NCBI GenBank assembly: GCA_949516455.1
Contig: CATILC010000033.1
Location: forward strand, 1 to 8,748
Direction of reading: 5' to 3'
Source of the DNA: Flavobacteriia bacterium
Lineage (GTDB): Bacteria > Bacteroidota > Bacteroidia > Flavobacteriales > Schleiferiaceae
DNA length: 8,748 nt
The notes under the pieces were generated by a model. It had not been told where the DNA came from, searched no databases, and worked only from the letters and a program-made list of their open reading frames with translations. The translations under genes were made by a program, and so were the position numbers. How positions within the stretch are numbered: position 1 is the stretch's first letter; each line of letters starts with the position of its first letter. Shown one piece after another: positions 1 through 6,880 of the stretch.

Positions 1-308
1 AACGCAACCTGTTTCCCGTATTGGATGAGGAAGGACGCCTTTTGGGTGTACTCACCCTGGACGACATTCGGCCGATCATGTTCCAGCAGGAGCTTTACGC
101 CCGCACATTCGTTCGAGACTTGATGCATGCGCCACCGGATATCATTGATTCCGAAGAGCATATGGAAAAGGTGATCAAGAAGTTCCAGGACAGCGGAGCA
201 TGGAATCTCCCGGTCACCCAGGGAGGTATGTACAAGGGCTTTGTGAGCAAGAGCAAACTCTTCGGCGTGTACCGAAGAAAACTAATCGAATTCAGCGGGG
301 AACAATGA
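1..308 (+). CDS. ClC-type chloride channel/transporter, C-terminal CBS domain tail (partial)
   Basis: The reading frame is open at the left edge (first full codon at position 3) and ends at TGA 306-308, so only about the last 101 residues are seen. They form a cytoplasmic CBS-pair tail. One CBS repeat ends with LFPVLDEEGRLLGVLTLDDI, the usual strand-helix close of a CBS motif. The second runs from VRDLMHAPPDIID to NLPVTQGGMYKGFVSKSKLF. The ending 'GFVSKSKLFGVYRRKLIEFS' is the form I associate with ClC chloride channels of Bacteroidota, in which the membrane channel is fused to two CBS domains that bind nucleotides and regulate transport. No membrane segment is visible because the channel domain lies outside the window. 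The assignment to ClC rather than another CBS-tailed protein rests on recalled similarity of this tail. It is the first gene of a + strand run with the helicase and kbl. Confidence 0.8.
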   Translation, partial: RNLFPVLDEEGRLLGVLTLDDIRPIMFQQELYARTFVRDLMHAPPDIIDSEEHMEKVIKKFQDSGAWNLPVTQGGMYKGFVSKSKLFGVYRRKLIEFSGEQ

Positions 309-325
309 GTCTTTGGTACTTTTAA
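305..325 (+). promoter_or_regulatory. Possible six-codon leader ORF coupling channel and helicase translation
   Basis: An ATG at 305-307 overlaps the TGA of the upstream channel gene in the common ATGA arrangement. It opens a frame of six codons (M-S-L-W-Y-F) ending at TAA 323-325. The helicase GTG start at 329 lies in the same frame, three bases after that stop. The geometry would allow ribosomes ending on the channel gene to re-initiate, stop, and re-initiate again on the helicase. The ATGA overlap and shared frame are seen directly; a function is inference. Alternatives are chance, or a base error or mutation that created the stop and separated an older ATG start from the gene. Confidence 0.25.
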
Positions 326-328
326 AAG

Positions 329-3300
329 GTGCTGCCACCCCATACGCTTACGCTCTTTTCCGCCTCTGCCGGCTCGGGCAAGACCCATCAGTTGGTTCAA
401 TCCTACCTGCACCTGTGCCTGAGCCAGACCGATCCTGGACATTTCTATCAGGTGCTGGCCATCACCTTCACCAACAAGGCGACTGCCGAGATGAAGACCC
501 GGATCGTGGACAGCCTCATCGCCTGGGTGGGCAGAAGCGAAAAAGGAGCCGAAGAGGTCATGAAGAAGGCCCTGATGGCCGAGCTTTCAATGGACGAGGC
601 AAGCTTTCTCGGACGTGCCGAATGCATGCTCAGGCACCTTCTCCATCACTACGGCTATTTCAGCGTCACCACGATTGATTCCTTCACCCACCGCATCATC
701 CGGCAGTTCGCTCAGGATCTCGACCTTCCGGCTGCATTTGAACTTGAACTCGATGAAGAACTCCTCATCGAAGAAGCTTGTGACCTCATCCTCGACCGAT
801 ACGGAAAAGATGAGGCCCTCAGCAGGATCCTCAGAGAATACGCCTTGTACCGATCGGAAGATTCTGAAGCCAGCTGGCAGATTCGATATACCATCATCGA
901 TCAACTGAAGGCCCACCTGAAGGAACCAGAGCAGGGAGGTCTTCGCCCCTTTATTGAGCAAGAGCTTCCGTCATTGATCGATCGCCTTGAAAAGCTGAAG
1001 GCACTCGAAGCGAAGGTCAGGAATGAACTTGCAGAAAGGGCCAGGGATGCACTGGGAAGCATGGAACAGGCTGGTCTTGAACACAGTGATTTTTCCTATG
1101 GCGACCTGCCCAATTTTTGGAAGAAACTCCTTCTCCCAAGCATCGACAAACCACCTAAGATCGGAAGCAGACTCAAGGAACAGCTCGAGGGCACAAAGAC
1201 ACTTTACAAAAAGGCAGAAGAGGGTACAGAAAAGGGAAAGACCATTCAGGCAGTGGGCGACCAGCTTGGGCCTGAATGCCTGGCCGTTCAGGACGATTAC
1301 ACCTATTGGAAGAAGCTTCGACACATCCGGGGCCAGTTCCATTCGATCGCACTACTGGGCGAGGTCCTAAGCAGCCTGCAGGACATCAAGGACGAACGCA
1401 ATCTGGTCCTGATGCATGAGCTCGGCAGCCTGATCGCCAAAGAACTCCGGGAGCAACCCTCGGCCTACCTCTTTGAGCGACTTGGCGAACGATACGAGCA
1501 GCTCTTCATCGACGAATTCCAGGATACATCGCTCGAGCAATGGAACAATCTGCAGCCCTTCGTGGAAGAGATCACTTCTTCCGGTGGACAGGTGCTCCTG
1601 GTGGGCGATGCCAAGCAGGCCATTTACAGATGGCGCGGTGGTGATATTGGCCAGTTCGTCGACCTCTACCAAAGAGGCAAGAAGCAAGAACCCGGTTTCG
1701 CACTGAAGGAATTGCAAACCAATTATCGTAGCCTGCCGGCGGTAGTGGACTTCAATCGGGATTTTTTCACTTACTGCGCCGAAAAGCTCGGTGCCAACCA
1801 GCGCTACAAAGATCTGTACGCCGCATCCGGACAGGATGCCCACCATAAAGCCCCCGAAGGCCGTGTGGAGATCCGTCGGTTCGAAGCGGAAAAGGCAGCA
1901 GAGTACAACGAACAGCAGGACGAGGATCTGATCGCCCTGATCAAGGAACTCATCGAGAAGAAGGGATATATAGCTGGAGAGATCGCCCTGCTCTACCGAA
2001 GCAAAAAGGAGGCGATCCGTTTGATCCCCAAGCTCCTTTCGGCAAACATACCAGTGGCCTCTGCGCAAGGGGAAGAACTTGGAAGTTCTCACGAGGTCGG
2101 CCTTTTGGTGGATCTGCTTCGGCTAACGGTGGACCCACTAAATACCCAGGCCCAATACGGTCTGGTCCGATACCTGAAGATCGCTGGGCGTATGGATGCG
2201 GCCGATAGCGATCATCTGGCTCGGGAGATCGGCAAGGGAGACGTATGGAGATCGCTCTCTGCGGCCTTTCCCGATCTGAAAAAACCCGAACTGTCATTGG
2301 GCACACATGAATTGCTGCAGCACTGGATCCGGGTGTTCGGCCTTGAGGGAAGCTCGGACGCCTACCTGTGGGGCTTCCTTTCGGAAAGTGTCCACAAGGG
2401 CGGAAAGCAGAGTACGGATCCTGTCGATCTGATCAAATGGTGGGAGAAGAAGGGCGAAAAAAAGACCGTGGAACAGGCCGAACGGATGGAAGCCATTTGC
2501 CTGATGACCATCCACAAGGCCAAAGGCCTTCAGTTTCCCGTGGTGATCGTTCCCAATTGCGATTGGGCTACAAACAAACTGACGGAGCATTTTTATTGGG
2601 ACGAACTCGATCCGGAGCGCTATGCCGGTTTGAACCGCTTTCCATTCAAAGCCATGAAGTGGGAGGGCATTGGCGGCCCGTTGGAAAAAACATGGAACAC
2701 CTCAGTGCTCGACACTTATCTGGACAACATCAATCTGCTCTACGTGGCCTTCACCCGTGCGGAACAACAGCTGTTCATCTACGCCAAAAAGAAGATTGAA
2801 GAGAAGAAGAAAAAAGACAAAGAGGAGGGATCGAGCATCATGCATCTCGTTCAGGAGTTTCTGGAATCGCATGGCGAAGGAGAAGGATCGCTGTATGCCA
2901 GAGGATCGATGCCAGAGAAGCGCAGGGAGTACAAAGACGAGACAGATGATGAAAAGTGTCTGCCCGTACATCTGCACAGCAAGGACTGGTCGTCGGAAGT
3001 GGAACTGGTGATCCGGCCTCAGTTCAGCGAAGAGCAGGGATTCGGGCAGCAATTCCACGAAGCCGCCGCACTTTGTCGATCCATGGAAGATCTGGCCCAG
3101 CTGCGGGACACACGACCCGAATGGACCGAACGGATCGATGAGCTGCTCCGCCAGCTCACCGAAGAGCCCTATCGTGTTTTCTTTTGTGGACATCCCTTCA
3201 TGAATGAGCGGAGCGTGAGCACAGCAAACGGACAGACCTACCGCCCGGACCGCATGGTCGTGGACGAAGCCGGAAAGCTGCACATCCTCGATTATAAGAC

Positions 3301-3403
3301 AGGCGCCCAAAAAGCAGAGCACGAAGAGCAGATCGACACATATAAAAAAGTGCTGGAAGCAGCTGGATACAGCGTGGGAAGCAGCTGCCTCCTTTATATT
3401 TGA
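329..3403 (+). CDS. UvrD/RecB-like helicase with C-terminal PD-(D/E)XK nuclease (AddA/RecB-like)
   Basis: This is a 1024-residue SF1A helicase-nuclease expected to process double-strand DNA ends for recombination repair, like AddA or RecB. Helicase motifs appear in order: Walker A AGSGKT (14-19), motif Ia ITFTNKATAEMK (45-56), Walker B DEFQD (395-399), motif III LLVGDAKQAIYRWRGGD (423-439), motif IV QTNYRS (463-468), motif V MTIHKAKGLQFP (726-737) and motif VI NLLYVAFTRAE (802-812). A lysine- and glutamate-rich stretch (about 820-833) leads to the nuclease domain: His910, Asp974 in RPDR, the DYK triad residues Asp988 and Lys990, and Gln1001/Tyr1005 in EEQIDTY, which match the RecB-family nuclease motifs. 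Both enzymatic centres therefore look intact. GTG at 329 is the only plausible in-frame start, since TAA at 323-325 blocks anything upstream; AAAAG just before it is too close to be a good ribosome site. No AddB-like partner is adjacent. Confidence 0.92.
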   Translation: MLPPHTLTLFSASAGSGKTHQLVQSYLHLCLSQTDPGHFYQVLAITFTNKATAEMKTRIVDSLIAWVGRSEKGAEEVMKKALMAELSMDEASFLGRAECMLRHLLHHYGYFSVTTIDSFTHRIIRQFAQDLDLPAAFELELDEELLIEEACDLILDRYGKDEALSRILREYALYRSEDSEASWQIRYTIIDQLKAHLKEPEQGGLRPFIEQELPSLIDRLEKLKALEAKVRNELAERARDALGSMEQAGLEHSDFSYGDLPNFWKKLLLPSIDKPPKIGSRLKEQLEGTKTLYKKAEEGTEKGKTIQAVGDQLGPECLAVQDDYTYWKKLRHIRGQFHSIALLGEVLSSLQDIKDERNLVLMHELGSLIAKELREQPSAYLFERLGERYEQLFIDEFQDTSLEQWNNLQPFVEEITSSGGQVLLVGDAKQAIYRWRGGDIGQFVDLYQRGKKQEPGFALKELQTNYRSLPAVVDFNRDFFTYCAEKLGANQRYKDLYAASGQDAHHKAPEGRVEIRRFEAEKAAEYNEQQDEDLIALIKELIEKKGYIAGEIALLYRSKKEAIRLIPKLLSANIPVASAQGEELGSSHEVGLLVDLLRLTVDPLNTQAQYGLVRYLKIAGRMDAADSDHLAREIGKGDVWRSLSAAFPDLKKPELSLGTHELLQHWIRVFGLEGSSDAYLWGFLSESVHKGGKQSTDPVDLIKWWEKKGEKKTVEQAERMEAICLMTIHKAKGLQFPVVIVPNCDWATNKLTEHFYWDELDPERYAGLNRFPFKAMKWEGIGGPLEKTWNTSVLDTYLDNINLLYVAFTRAEQQLFIYAKKKIEEKKKKDKEEGSSIMHLVQEFLESHGEGEGSLYARGSMPEKRREYKDETDDEKCLPVHLHSKDWSSEVELVIRPQFSEEQGFGQQFHEAAALCRSMEDLAQLRDTRPEWTERIDELLRQLTEEPYRVFFCGHPFMNERSVSTANGQTYRPDRMVVDEAGKLHILDYKTGAQKAEHEEQIDTYKKVLEAAGYSVGSSCLLYI

Positions 3404-3421
3404 CCACCAACAATCAGAGCC

Positions 3422-4609
3422 ATGTACGGAGCATTGCAAACCACCCTCCAAGAGGAACTCCAACAGATCGAGAAGGAAGGTCTGTACAAACGGGAACGCA
3501 TCATTGCCTCCCCTCAGGAAGCGGTGATCCGTTTGAGCGATGGCTCCGAGGTATTGAACTTCTGTGCGAACAACTACCTCGGGCTCAGCAGCCATCCCAA
3601 AGTCGTTCAGGCGGCACAAGAGGCGCTGGACACCCACGGATTCGGGATGAGCAGCGTACGCTTTATCTGCGGGACGCAGGACATCCACAAGGAGCTGGAG
3701 GAAAAGATCTCCCGCTACCTGGGAACGGAAGACACCATCCTCTACGCAGCTGCTTTTGATGCCAATGGCGGAGTGTTCGAACCCATCCTCGGAGCAGAGG
3801 ATGCCATTATCTCAGACAGCCTCAACCATGCTTCCATCATCGACGGTGTGCGCCTTTGCAAGGCCAAACGCTATCGTTATGCGAACAACGACATGAACGA
3901 TCTGGAGGCCAAACTCAAGGAGGCGCAGGCTCAGCGCCACCGGATCATTGTCACCGACGGTGTGTTCAGCATGGACGGTACCATCGCCCAGATGGATGCC
4001 ATCTGCGCACTTGCCGAACGCTATGATGCCCTGGTCATGACCGATGAATGCCACAGCACCGGCTTCATTGGAGAGACAGGACGCGGAACGCACGAATACC
4101 ACAATGTCATGGGCAAAGTGGACATCATCACAGGAACCCTGGGCAAGGCCCTGGGCGGCGCCATGGGCGGATTCACATCGGGTCGCAAGGAGATCATCGA
4201 CATCCTCCGACAGCGATCCAGGCCCTATCTGTTCAGCAACTCACTCGCTCCAGCCATTGTCGGTGCTTCCAACGCTGTTTTCGATCTGCTCGAGGAAACC
4301 ACCGAACTGCGCGACAAGGTGATGGACAATGCGCTGTACTTCCGAAGCAAAATGTCCGAAGCTGGATTTGATGTGAAAGAAGGCATCCATCCGATCACAC
4401 CCATCATGCTCTACGACGCCCCAACCTCCCAGAGATTCGCTGAGGAGTTGCTCAAAGAAGGCATCTACGTTATTGGTTTCTTCTACCCGGTGGTGCCCAA
4501 GGGACAGGCGCGCATCCGTGTGCAGCTGAGTGCCGCGCATGAACGCACGCACCTGGACCGGGCCATCGACTCCTTTATTCGGGTCGGCCAGAAGCTCGAA
4601 CTCATCTGA
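3422..4609 (+). CDS. kbl: Glycine C-acetyltransferase (2-amino-3-ketobutyrate CoA ligase)
   Basis: This 395-residue protein belongs to the alpha-oxoamine synthase group of fold-type I PLP enzymes. Kbl cleaves 2-amino-3-ketobutyrate with CoA to glycine and acetyl-CoA, the second step of threonine breakdown, in the cytoplasm. Visible landmarks are the NNYLGLSSHP entry motif (50-59), SVRFICGTQDIHKELE (78-93), His136 in DSLNHAS that stacks on the cofactor, Asp208 and His211 in TDECHSTGF, and the PLP lysine Lys242 in TGTLGKALGG. The length is close to the usual 395-400. The ATG start follows the helicase stop by 18 bases, with no clear Shine-Dalgarno. Related enzymes (8-amino-7-oxononanoate synthase, serine palmitoyltransferase, 5-aminolevulinate synthase) share the fold, but the SVRFICGTQ and DSLNHASIIDG segments fit Kbl best. 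The usual partner tdh (threonine dehydrogenase) is not next to it here. Its last eight bases overlap the end of the convergent gene. Confidence 0.92.
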   Translation: MYGALQTTLQEELQQIEKEGLYKRERIIASPQEAVIRLSDGSEVLNFCANNYLGLSSHPKVVQAAQEALDTHGFGMSSVRFICGTQDIHKELEEKISRYLGTEDTILYAAAFDANGGVFEPILGAEDAIISDSLNHASIIDGVRLCKAKRYRYANNDMNDLEAKLKEAQAQRHRIIVTDGVFSMDGTIAQMDAICALAERYDALVMTDECHSTGFIGETGRGTHEYHNVMGKVDIITGTLGKALGGAMGGFTSGRKEIIDILRQRSRPYLFSNSLAPAIVGASNAVFDLLEETTELRDKVMDNALYFRSKMSEAGFDVKEGIHPITPIMLYDAPTSQRFAEELLKEGIYVIGFFYPVVPKGQARIRVQLSAAHERTHLDRAIDSFIRVGQKLELI

Positions 4610-4934
4610 ACTGCTTCCGGAACTGCACCTTTTCCCATTCCCTTTTGAGAATGGCGTAGGTCAGGCACTCGGTCTCCCTGTGGCCAAAACGGGCCAACAA
4701 TTCGGCAAGCTCTTGCTCCGGAACATCGATCCGGTACAAAAGGGAAGGAAGATCGATGGTTGAATGCGCTGCGCCTTCCAGGAAGGCCAAGACGCTCTTT
4801 ATCAGATCGTCTGCAGAATCCCCGGACAGCTGGCAACCGAGGTCTTTTTCCAGTTGTGTTTTGAGCTCCGAGAGATCGGAAGCCTTTACGGGAAGTTCCT
4901 CGGTGATCTGAAACAGGCGTGGATCATTCGCCAC
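4602..4934 (-). CDS. Conserved-looking hypothetical protein, 110 aa, unrecognised
   Basis: I do not recognise this family. The 110-residue product has no signal peptide, membrane segment or cysteine pair and looks like a small, mostly helical cytoplasmic protein. It has an acidic middle (SGDSADDLIKSVLAFLEG, about 37-54), a leucine-rich segment LPSLLYRIDVPEQELAELL (about 62-80), and a basic, aromatic end (KREWEKVQFRKQFR). That it is real is supported by position: the GTG start at 4932-4934 lies two bases after the stop of the prenyl synthase gene, so translation is probably coupled, and its codon use resembles its neighbours. The start is uncertain; no ATG sits nearby in frame and no strong ribosome site is visible. 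The 3' end overlaps kbl by eight bases on the opposite strand. A role linked to isoprenoid or envelope metabolism would be a guess from operon membership only. Confidence 0.72.
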   Translation of the reverse strand: MANDPRLFQITEELPVKASDLSELKTQLEKDLGCQLSGDSADDLIKSVLAFLEGAAHSTIDLPSLLYRIDVPEQELAELLARFGHRETECLTYAILKREWEKVQFRKQFR

Positions 4935-4936
4935 GC

Positions 4937-5896
4937 TCAGAAGCTTCGATGGACCAGACTCTTGGCCAGTTCCTCCAGTGCCTGACGCTGCGGGCCCTCC
5001 TCCAGCGCTTTCCTCAGATCCGCAATGGACTCCGCCAATAAAGCTTCACTTTTCGCCAAGGCATAGGCGTCTGTGGCTGTCTGCACATAGAGCTGCTTCA
5101 TGCCCTGGACTTTCTCACGACCTGCGCGCCTTGAAATCTCTTCAAACGCCTGAGCATCTTCATTACGGCAGTGGATGGCGAGAAGGGTGTGCTTTCCCGC
5201 GAGGATGTCTCCTCCCTCCTGCTTGCCCGTTTTGCCTGGATCACCGAAACAATCCAGATGATCGTCCATGATCTGAAAGGCCAGGCCCAACTTCCGACCA
5301 AAGTCATACATGGCATTGGCTGAATCTTTGTCTGCCCCGCCGATCCGCGCACCAATGGCCAGTGCACAGCCGATGAGTACCGAGGTCTTTCCCTCGATCA
5401 TTTCCAGATATTCTGCCTCCTCCACCTCCGAGCGCTGCTCAAATTCCATATCGAGTTGCTGGCCCTCGCACAAACGCCTTGCTGTCTGGGTGAAGCGATC
5501 CAGCACATCGGGCAACACCTCAGCATCCACTTGAGCGATCAGTCGATAGGCCTCGACCAAGAGGGCATCGCCACTCAAAATGGCGGTGTTGATGTCCCAC
5601 TTGATGTGAACGGTCTCAGAAGCCCGGCGCAAAGGTGCTTGGTCCATGATGTCATCGTGAACGAGGGAGAAATTGTGGAAAACCTCGATGCCCAAGGCCG
5701 GTGCCAAAGCCTGCTGGCTGTCCCCTCCGAAGGCCTCGCAGGCCGCCAATGTGAGGATGGGCCGCAGACGTTTTCCACCCAGCGATAGGATGTACTCCAT
5801 GGGCACATACAAACTCTTGGGTGTTCCGCTCGGCGCGTGGGTCACCCGGTACGATTCAAAATCCTTGAAGAGGCGGTCCAGGTGTTCAGTCGCCAT
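4937..5896 (-). CDS. Polyprenyl (isoprenyl) diphosphate synthase, trans type
   Basis: This 319-residue cytoplasmic enzyme should condense isopentenyl diphosphate onto an allylic diphosphate to make an all-trans prenyl diphosphate, used for quinone side chains, carotenoids or carrier lipids. Family marks are GGKRLRP (40-46), the first aspartate-rich motif DDIMD (81-85) followed by PLRR (88-91), GDALL (109-113), the EGK turn (168-170), and the second aspartate-rich motif QIMDDHLD (208-215) with the later GKQEGGDILAGKHTLL segment (224-239). All catalytic aspartates are present. The bulky residue five positions before the first motif is Phe76 (FSLVHDD), which in related enzymes limits chain length, so a short product such as farnesyl or geranylgeranyl diphosphate is more likely than a long one; this is inference. 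The ATG start lies three bases after the rmlA stop and the next gene starts two bases after its own stop, so it is the middle gene of an operon. Confidence 0.9.
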   Translation of the reverse strand: MATEHLDRLFKDFESYRVTHAPSGTPKSLYVPMEYILSLGGKRLRPILTLAACEAFGGDSQQALAPALGIEVFHNFSLVHDDIMDQAPLRRASETVHIKWDINTAILSGDALLVEAYRLIAQVDAEVLPDVLDRFTQTARRLCEGQQLDMEFEQRSEVEEAEYLEMIEGKTSVLIGCALAIGARIGGADKDSANAMYDFGRKLGLAFQIMDDHLDCFGDPGKTGKQEGGDILAGKHTLLAIHCRNEDAQAFEEISRRAGREKVQGMKQLYVQTATDAYALAKSEALLAESIADLRKALEEGPQRQALEELAKSLVHRSF

Positions 5897-5899
5897 GGA

Positions 5900-6763
5900 T
5901 CACTCGTTGAGAATGTCGAGCAAGTACTGACCGTAGCCGCTCTTGACCAGAGGCTGGGCGACTTTTTCCAATTGTGCCTTGTCAATGAATCCCTGACGAT
6001 AGGCGATCTCCTCGATACACCCCACCTTCAGGCCTTGTCTTTGCTCAATGACCTCCACGAACTGCCCGGCCTGCATCAGACTGGCATGCGTTCCCGTATC
6101 GAGCCAGGCGGTTCCCCTGTCGAGAATGCCCACCTTCAAATCGCCTTTTTCGAGGTAGTGTTTGTTTACATCTGTGATCTCATATTCGCCACGGGGCGAT
6201 GGCTCCAGATTCTTCGCGATGTCCACCACCTGATCGTCGTAGAAATACAATCCGGGAACCGCATAGCGCGATTTAGGCTGCTGCGGCTTCTCCTCTATTG
6301 AGATGGCGCGCAATTCCTTATCGAATTCCACCACCCCATAGCGCTCGGGATCGGAAACCTGATAGGCAAAGACCACACCTCCTTCGGGGTCGTAGCTGTC
6401 TTGAAGCAACTGGCCCATGGCCGAGCCATAGAAAATGTTATCTCCCAAGATCAGCGCAGACGAACTGCCATCGACAAATGATTCACCAAGCACAAAAGCT
6501 TGCGCCAGGCCGTTGGGCTCGTGCTGTACCGTATAGCTGAAGTTGCAGCCGATCCGGGAACCGTCGCCCAACAGGTTCTGAAAAAGCGGCATGTCGTACG
6601 GGGTGGAAATGATCAGGATATCTTTGATGCCCGCCTGCATCAATGTGCTGAGCGGATAGTAGATCATCGGCTTGTCGTAAACAGGCATCAACTGTTTGCT
6701 GACGGCAATGGTCAGGGGGTACAAGCGGGTGCCGGATCCTCCAGCGAGTATGATTCCTTTCAT
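5900..6763 (-). CDS. rmlA: Glucose-1-phosphate thymidylyltransferase
   Basis: This 287-residue enzyme joins glucose 1-phosphate and dTTP to give dTDP-glucose and pyrophosphate, the first step toward dTDP-rhamnose and other dTDP-sugars for cell-surface polysaccharides. The length is typical of RmlA/RfbA. Visible marks are the nucleotide-binding loop GGSGTRLYPLT (8-18), SKQLMPVYDKPMIYYPLS (22-39), the metal-binding Asp108 in LILGDNIFYG, the DPERYGVVEFD segment (138-148), EEKP (157-160), VPGLYFYD (169-176), YEITDVN (194-200) and the second metal aspartate Asp222 in AWLDTGTH. ATG at 6761-6763 is the natural start because MKGIILAGG begins the family fold. It heads a three-gene - strand operon with a Bacteroidota-type promoter just upstream. 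No rmlB, rmlC or rmlD is in the window, so the rest of the pathway would have to be encoded elsewhere. Confidence 0.95.
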   Translation of the reverse strand: MKGIILAGGSGTRLYPLTIAVSKQLMPVYDKPMIYYPLSTLMQAGIKDILIISTPYDMPLFQNLLGDGSRIGCNFSYTVQHEPNGLAQAFVLGESFVDGSSSALILGDNIFYGSAMGQLLQDSYDPEGGVVFAYQVSDPERYGVVEFDKELRAISIEEKPQQPKSRYAVPGLYFYDDQVVDIAKNLEPSPRGEYEITDVNKHYLEKGDLKVGILDRGTAWLDTGTHASLMQAGQFVEVIEQRQGLKVGCIEEIAYRQGFIDKAQLEKVAQPLVKSGYGQYLLDILNE

Positions 6764-6784
6764 GGGGTCGGTTCTGTTGCGAAG

Positions 6785-6815
6785 CTAAAATATCTTGATC
6801 GTACCAAAGCCCAAA
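6785..6815 (-). promoter_or_regulatory. Bacteroidota-type promoter for the rmlA operon
   Basis: Read on the - strand, TTTG (6815-6812) is followed after 19 bases by TATTTTAG (6792-6785). This matches the Bacteroidota housekeeping sigma consensus, TTTG near -33 and TAnnTTTG near -7, with one mismatch and normal spacing. Transcription would start near 6778-6780 and give a leader of about 15 bases before the rmlA ATG, which has no Shine-Dalgarno, as is common in this phylum. The match is seen directly; activity is inferred. The rest of the gap from 6764 to 6880 holds no gene. Confidence 0.55.
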
Positions 6816-6837
6816 TCAGAATTGGAATCCAACTGAC

Positions 6838-6847
6838 CTAAATTTAG
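6838..6847. other. Ten-base palindrome CTAAATTTAG between divergent genes
   Basis: A perfect 10-base inverted repeat lies between rmlA and tag, 33 bases before the tag start and upstream of the rmlA promoter elements. It contains TAAATTTA, which resembles the TAnnTTTG promoter element for tag with one mismatch, but the only TTG upstream (6822-6824) is about 14 bases away, too short for the usual spacing. It could be a weak promoter element, a regulator site, or chance in a locally AT-rich region. Confidence 0.2.
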
Positions 6848-6880
6848 ACCTCGGCAGGAAATCCATCCAAAAAAGATCCA

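Noticed and set aside
1367..2092. Open frame of 241 codons on the - strand inside the helicase gene
   Set aside because: It is antisense to the conserved DEFQD, GDAKQAIYRWRGGD and QTNYRS motifs; leucine-rich composition comes from the opposite strand.
2810..2816. A-AAA-AAG run in the helicase linker as a programmed -1 frameshift site
   Set aside because: The run is in phase as AAA AAA G, not in the A AAA AAG phase required for tandem slippage, and the zero frame continues into an intact nuclease domain.
2702..3688. Long open frame (328 codons) on the - strand across the helicase-kbl junction
   Set aside because: It lies opposite two clearly conserved genes, has the composition expected of a complementary shadow, and shows no recognisable domain.
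4611..4630. TTCCGGAA palindrome just after kbl as a terminator
   Set aside because: Only four base pairs can form per arm with no loop, and the following bases are not a proper T-tract.
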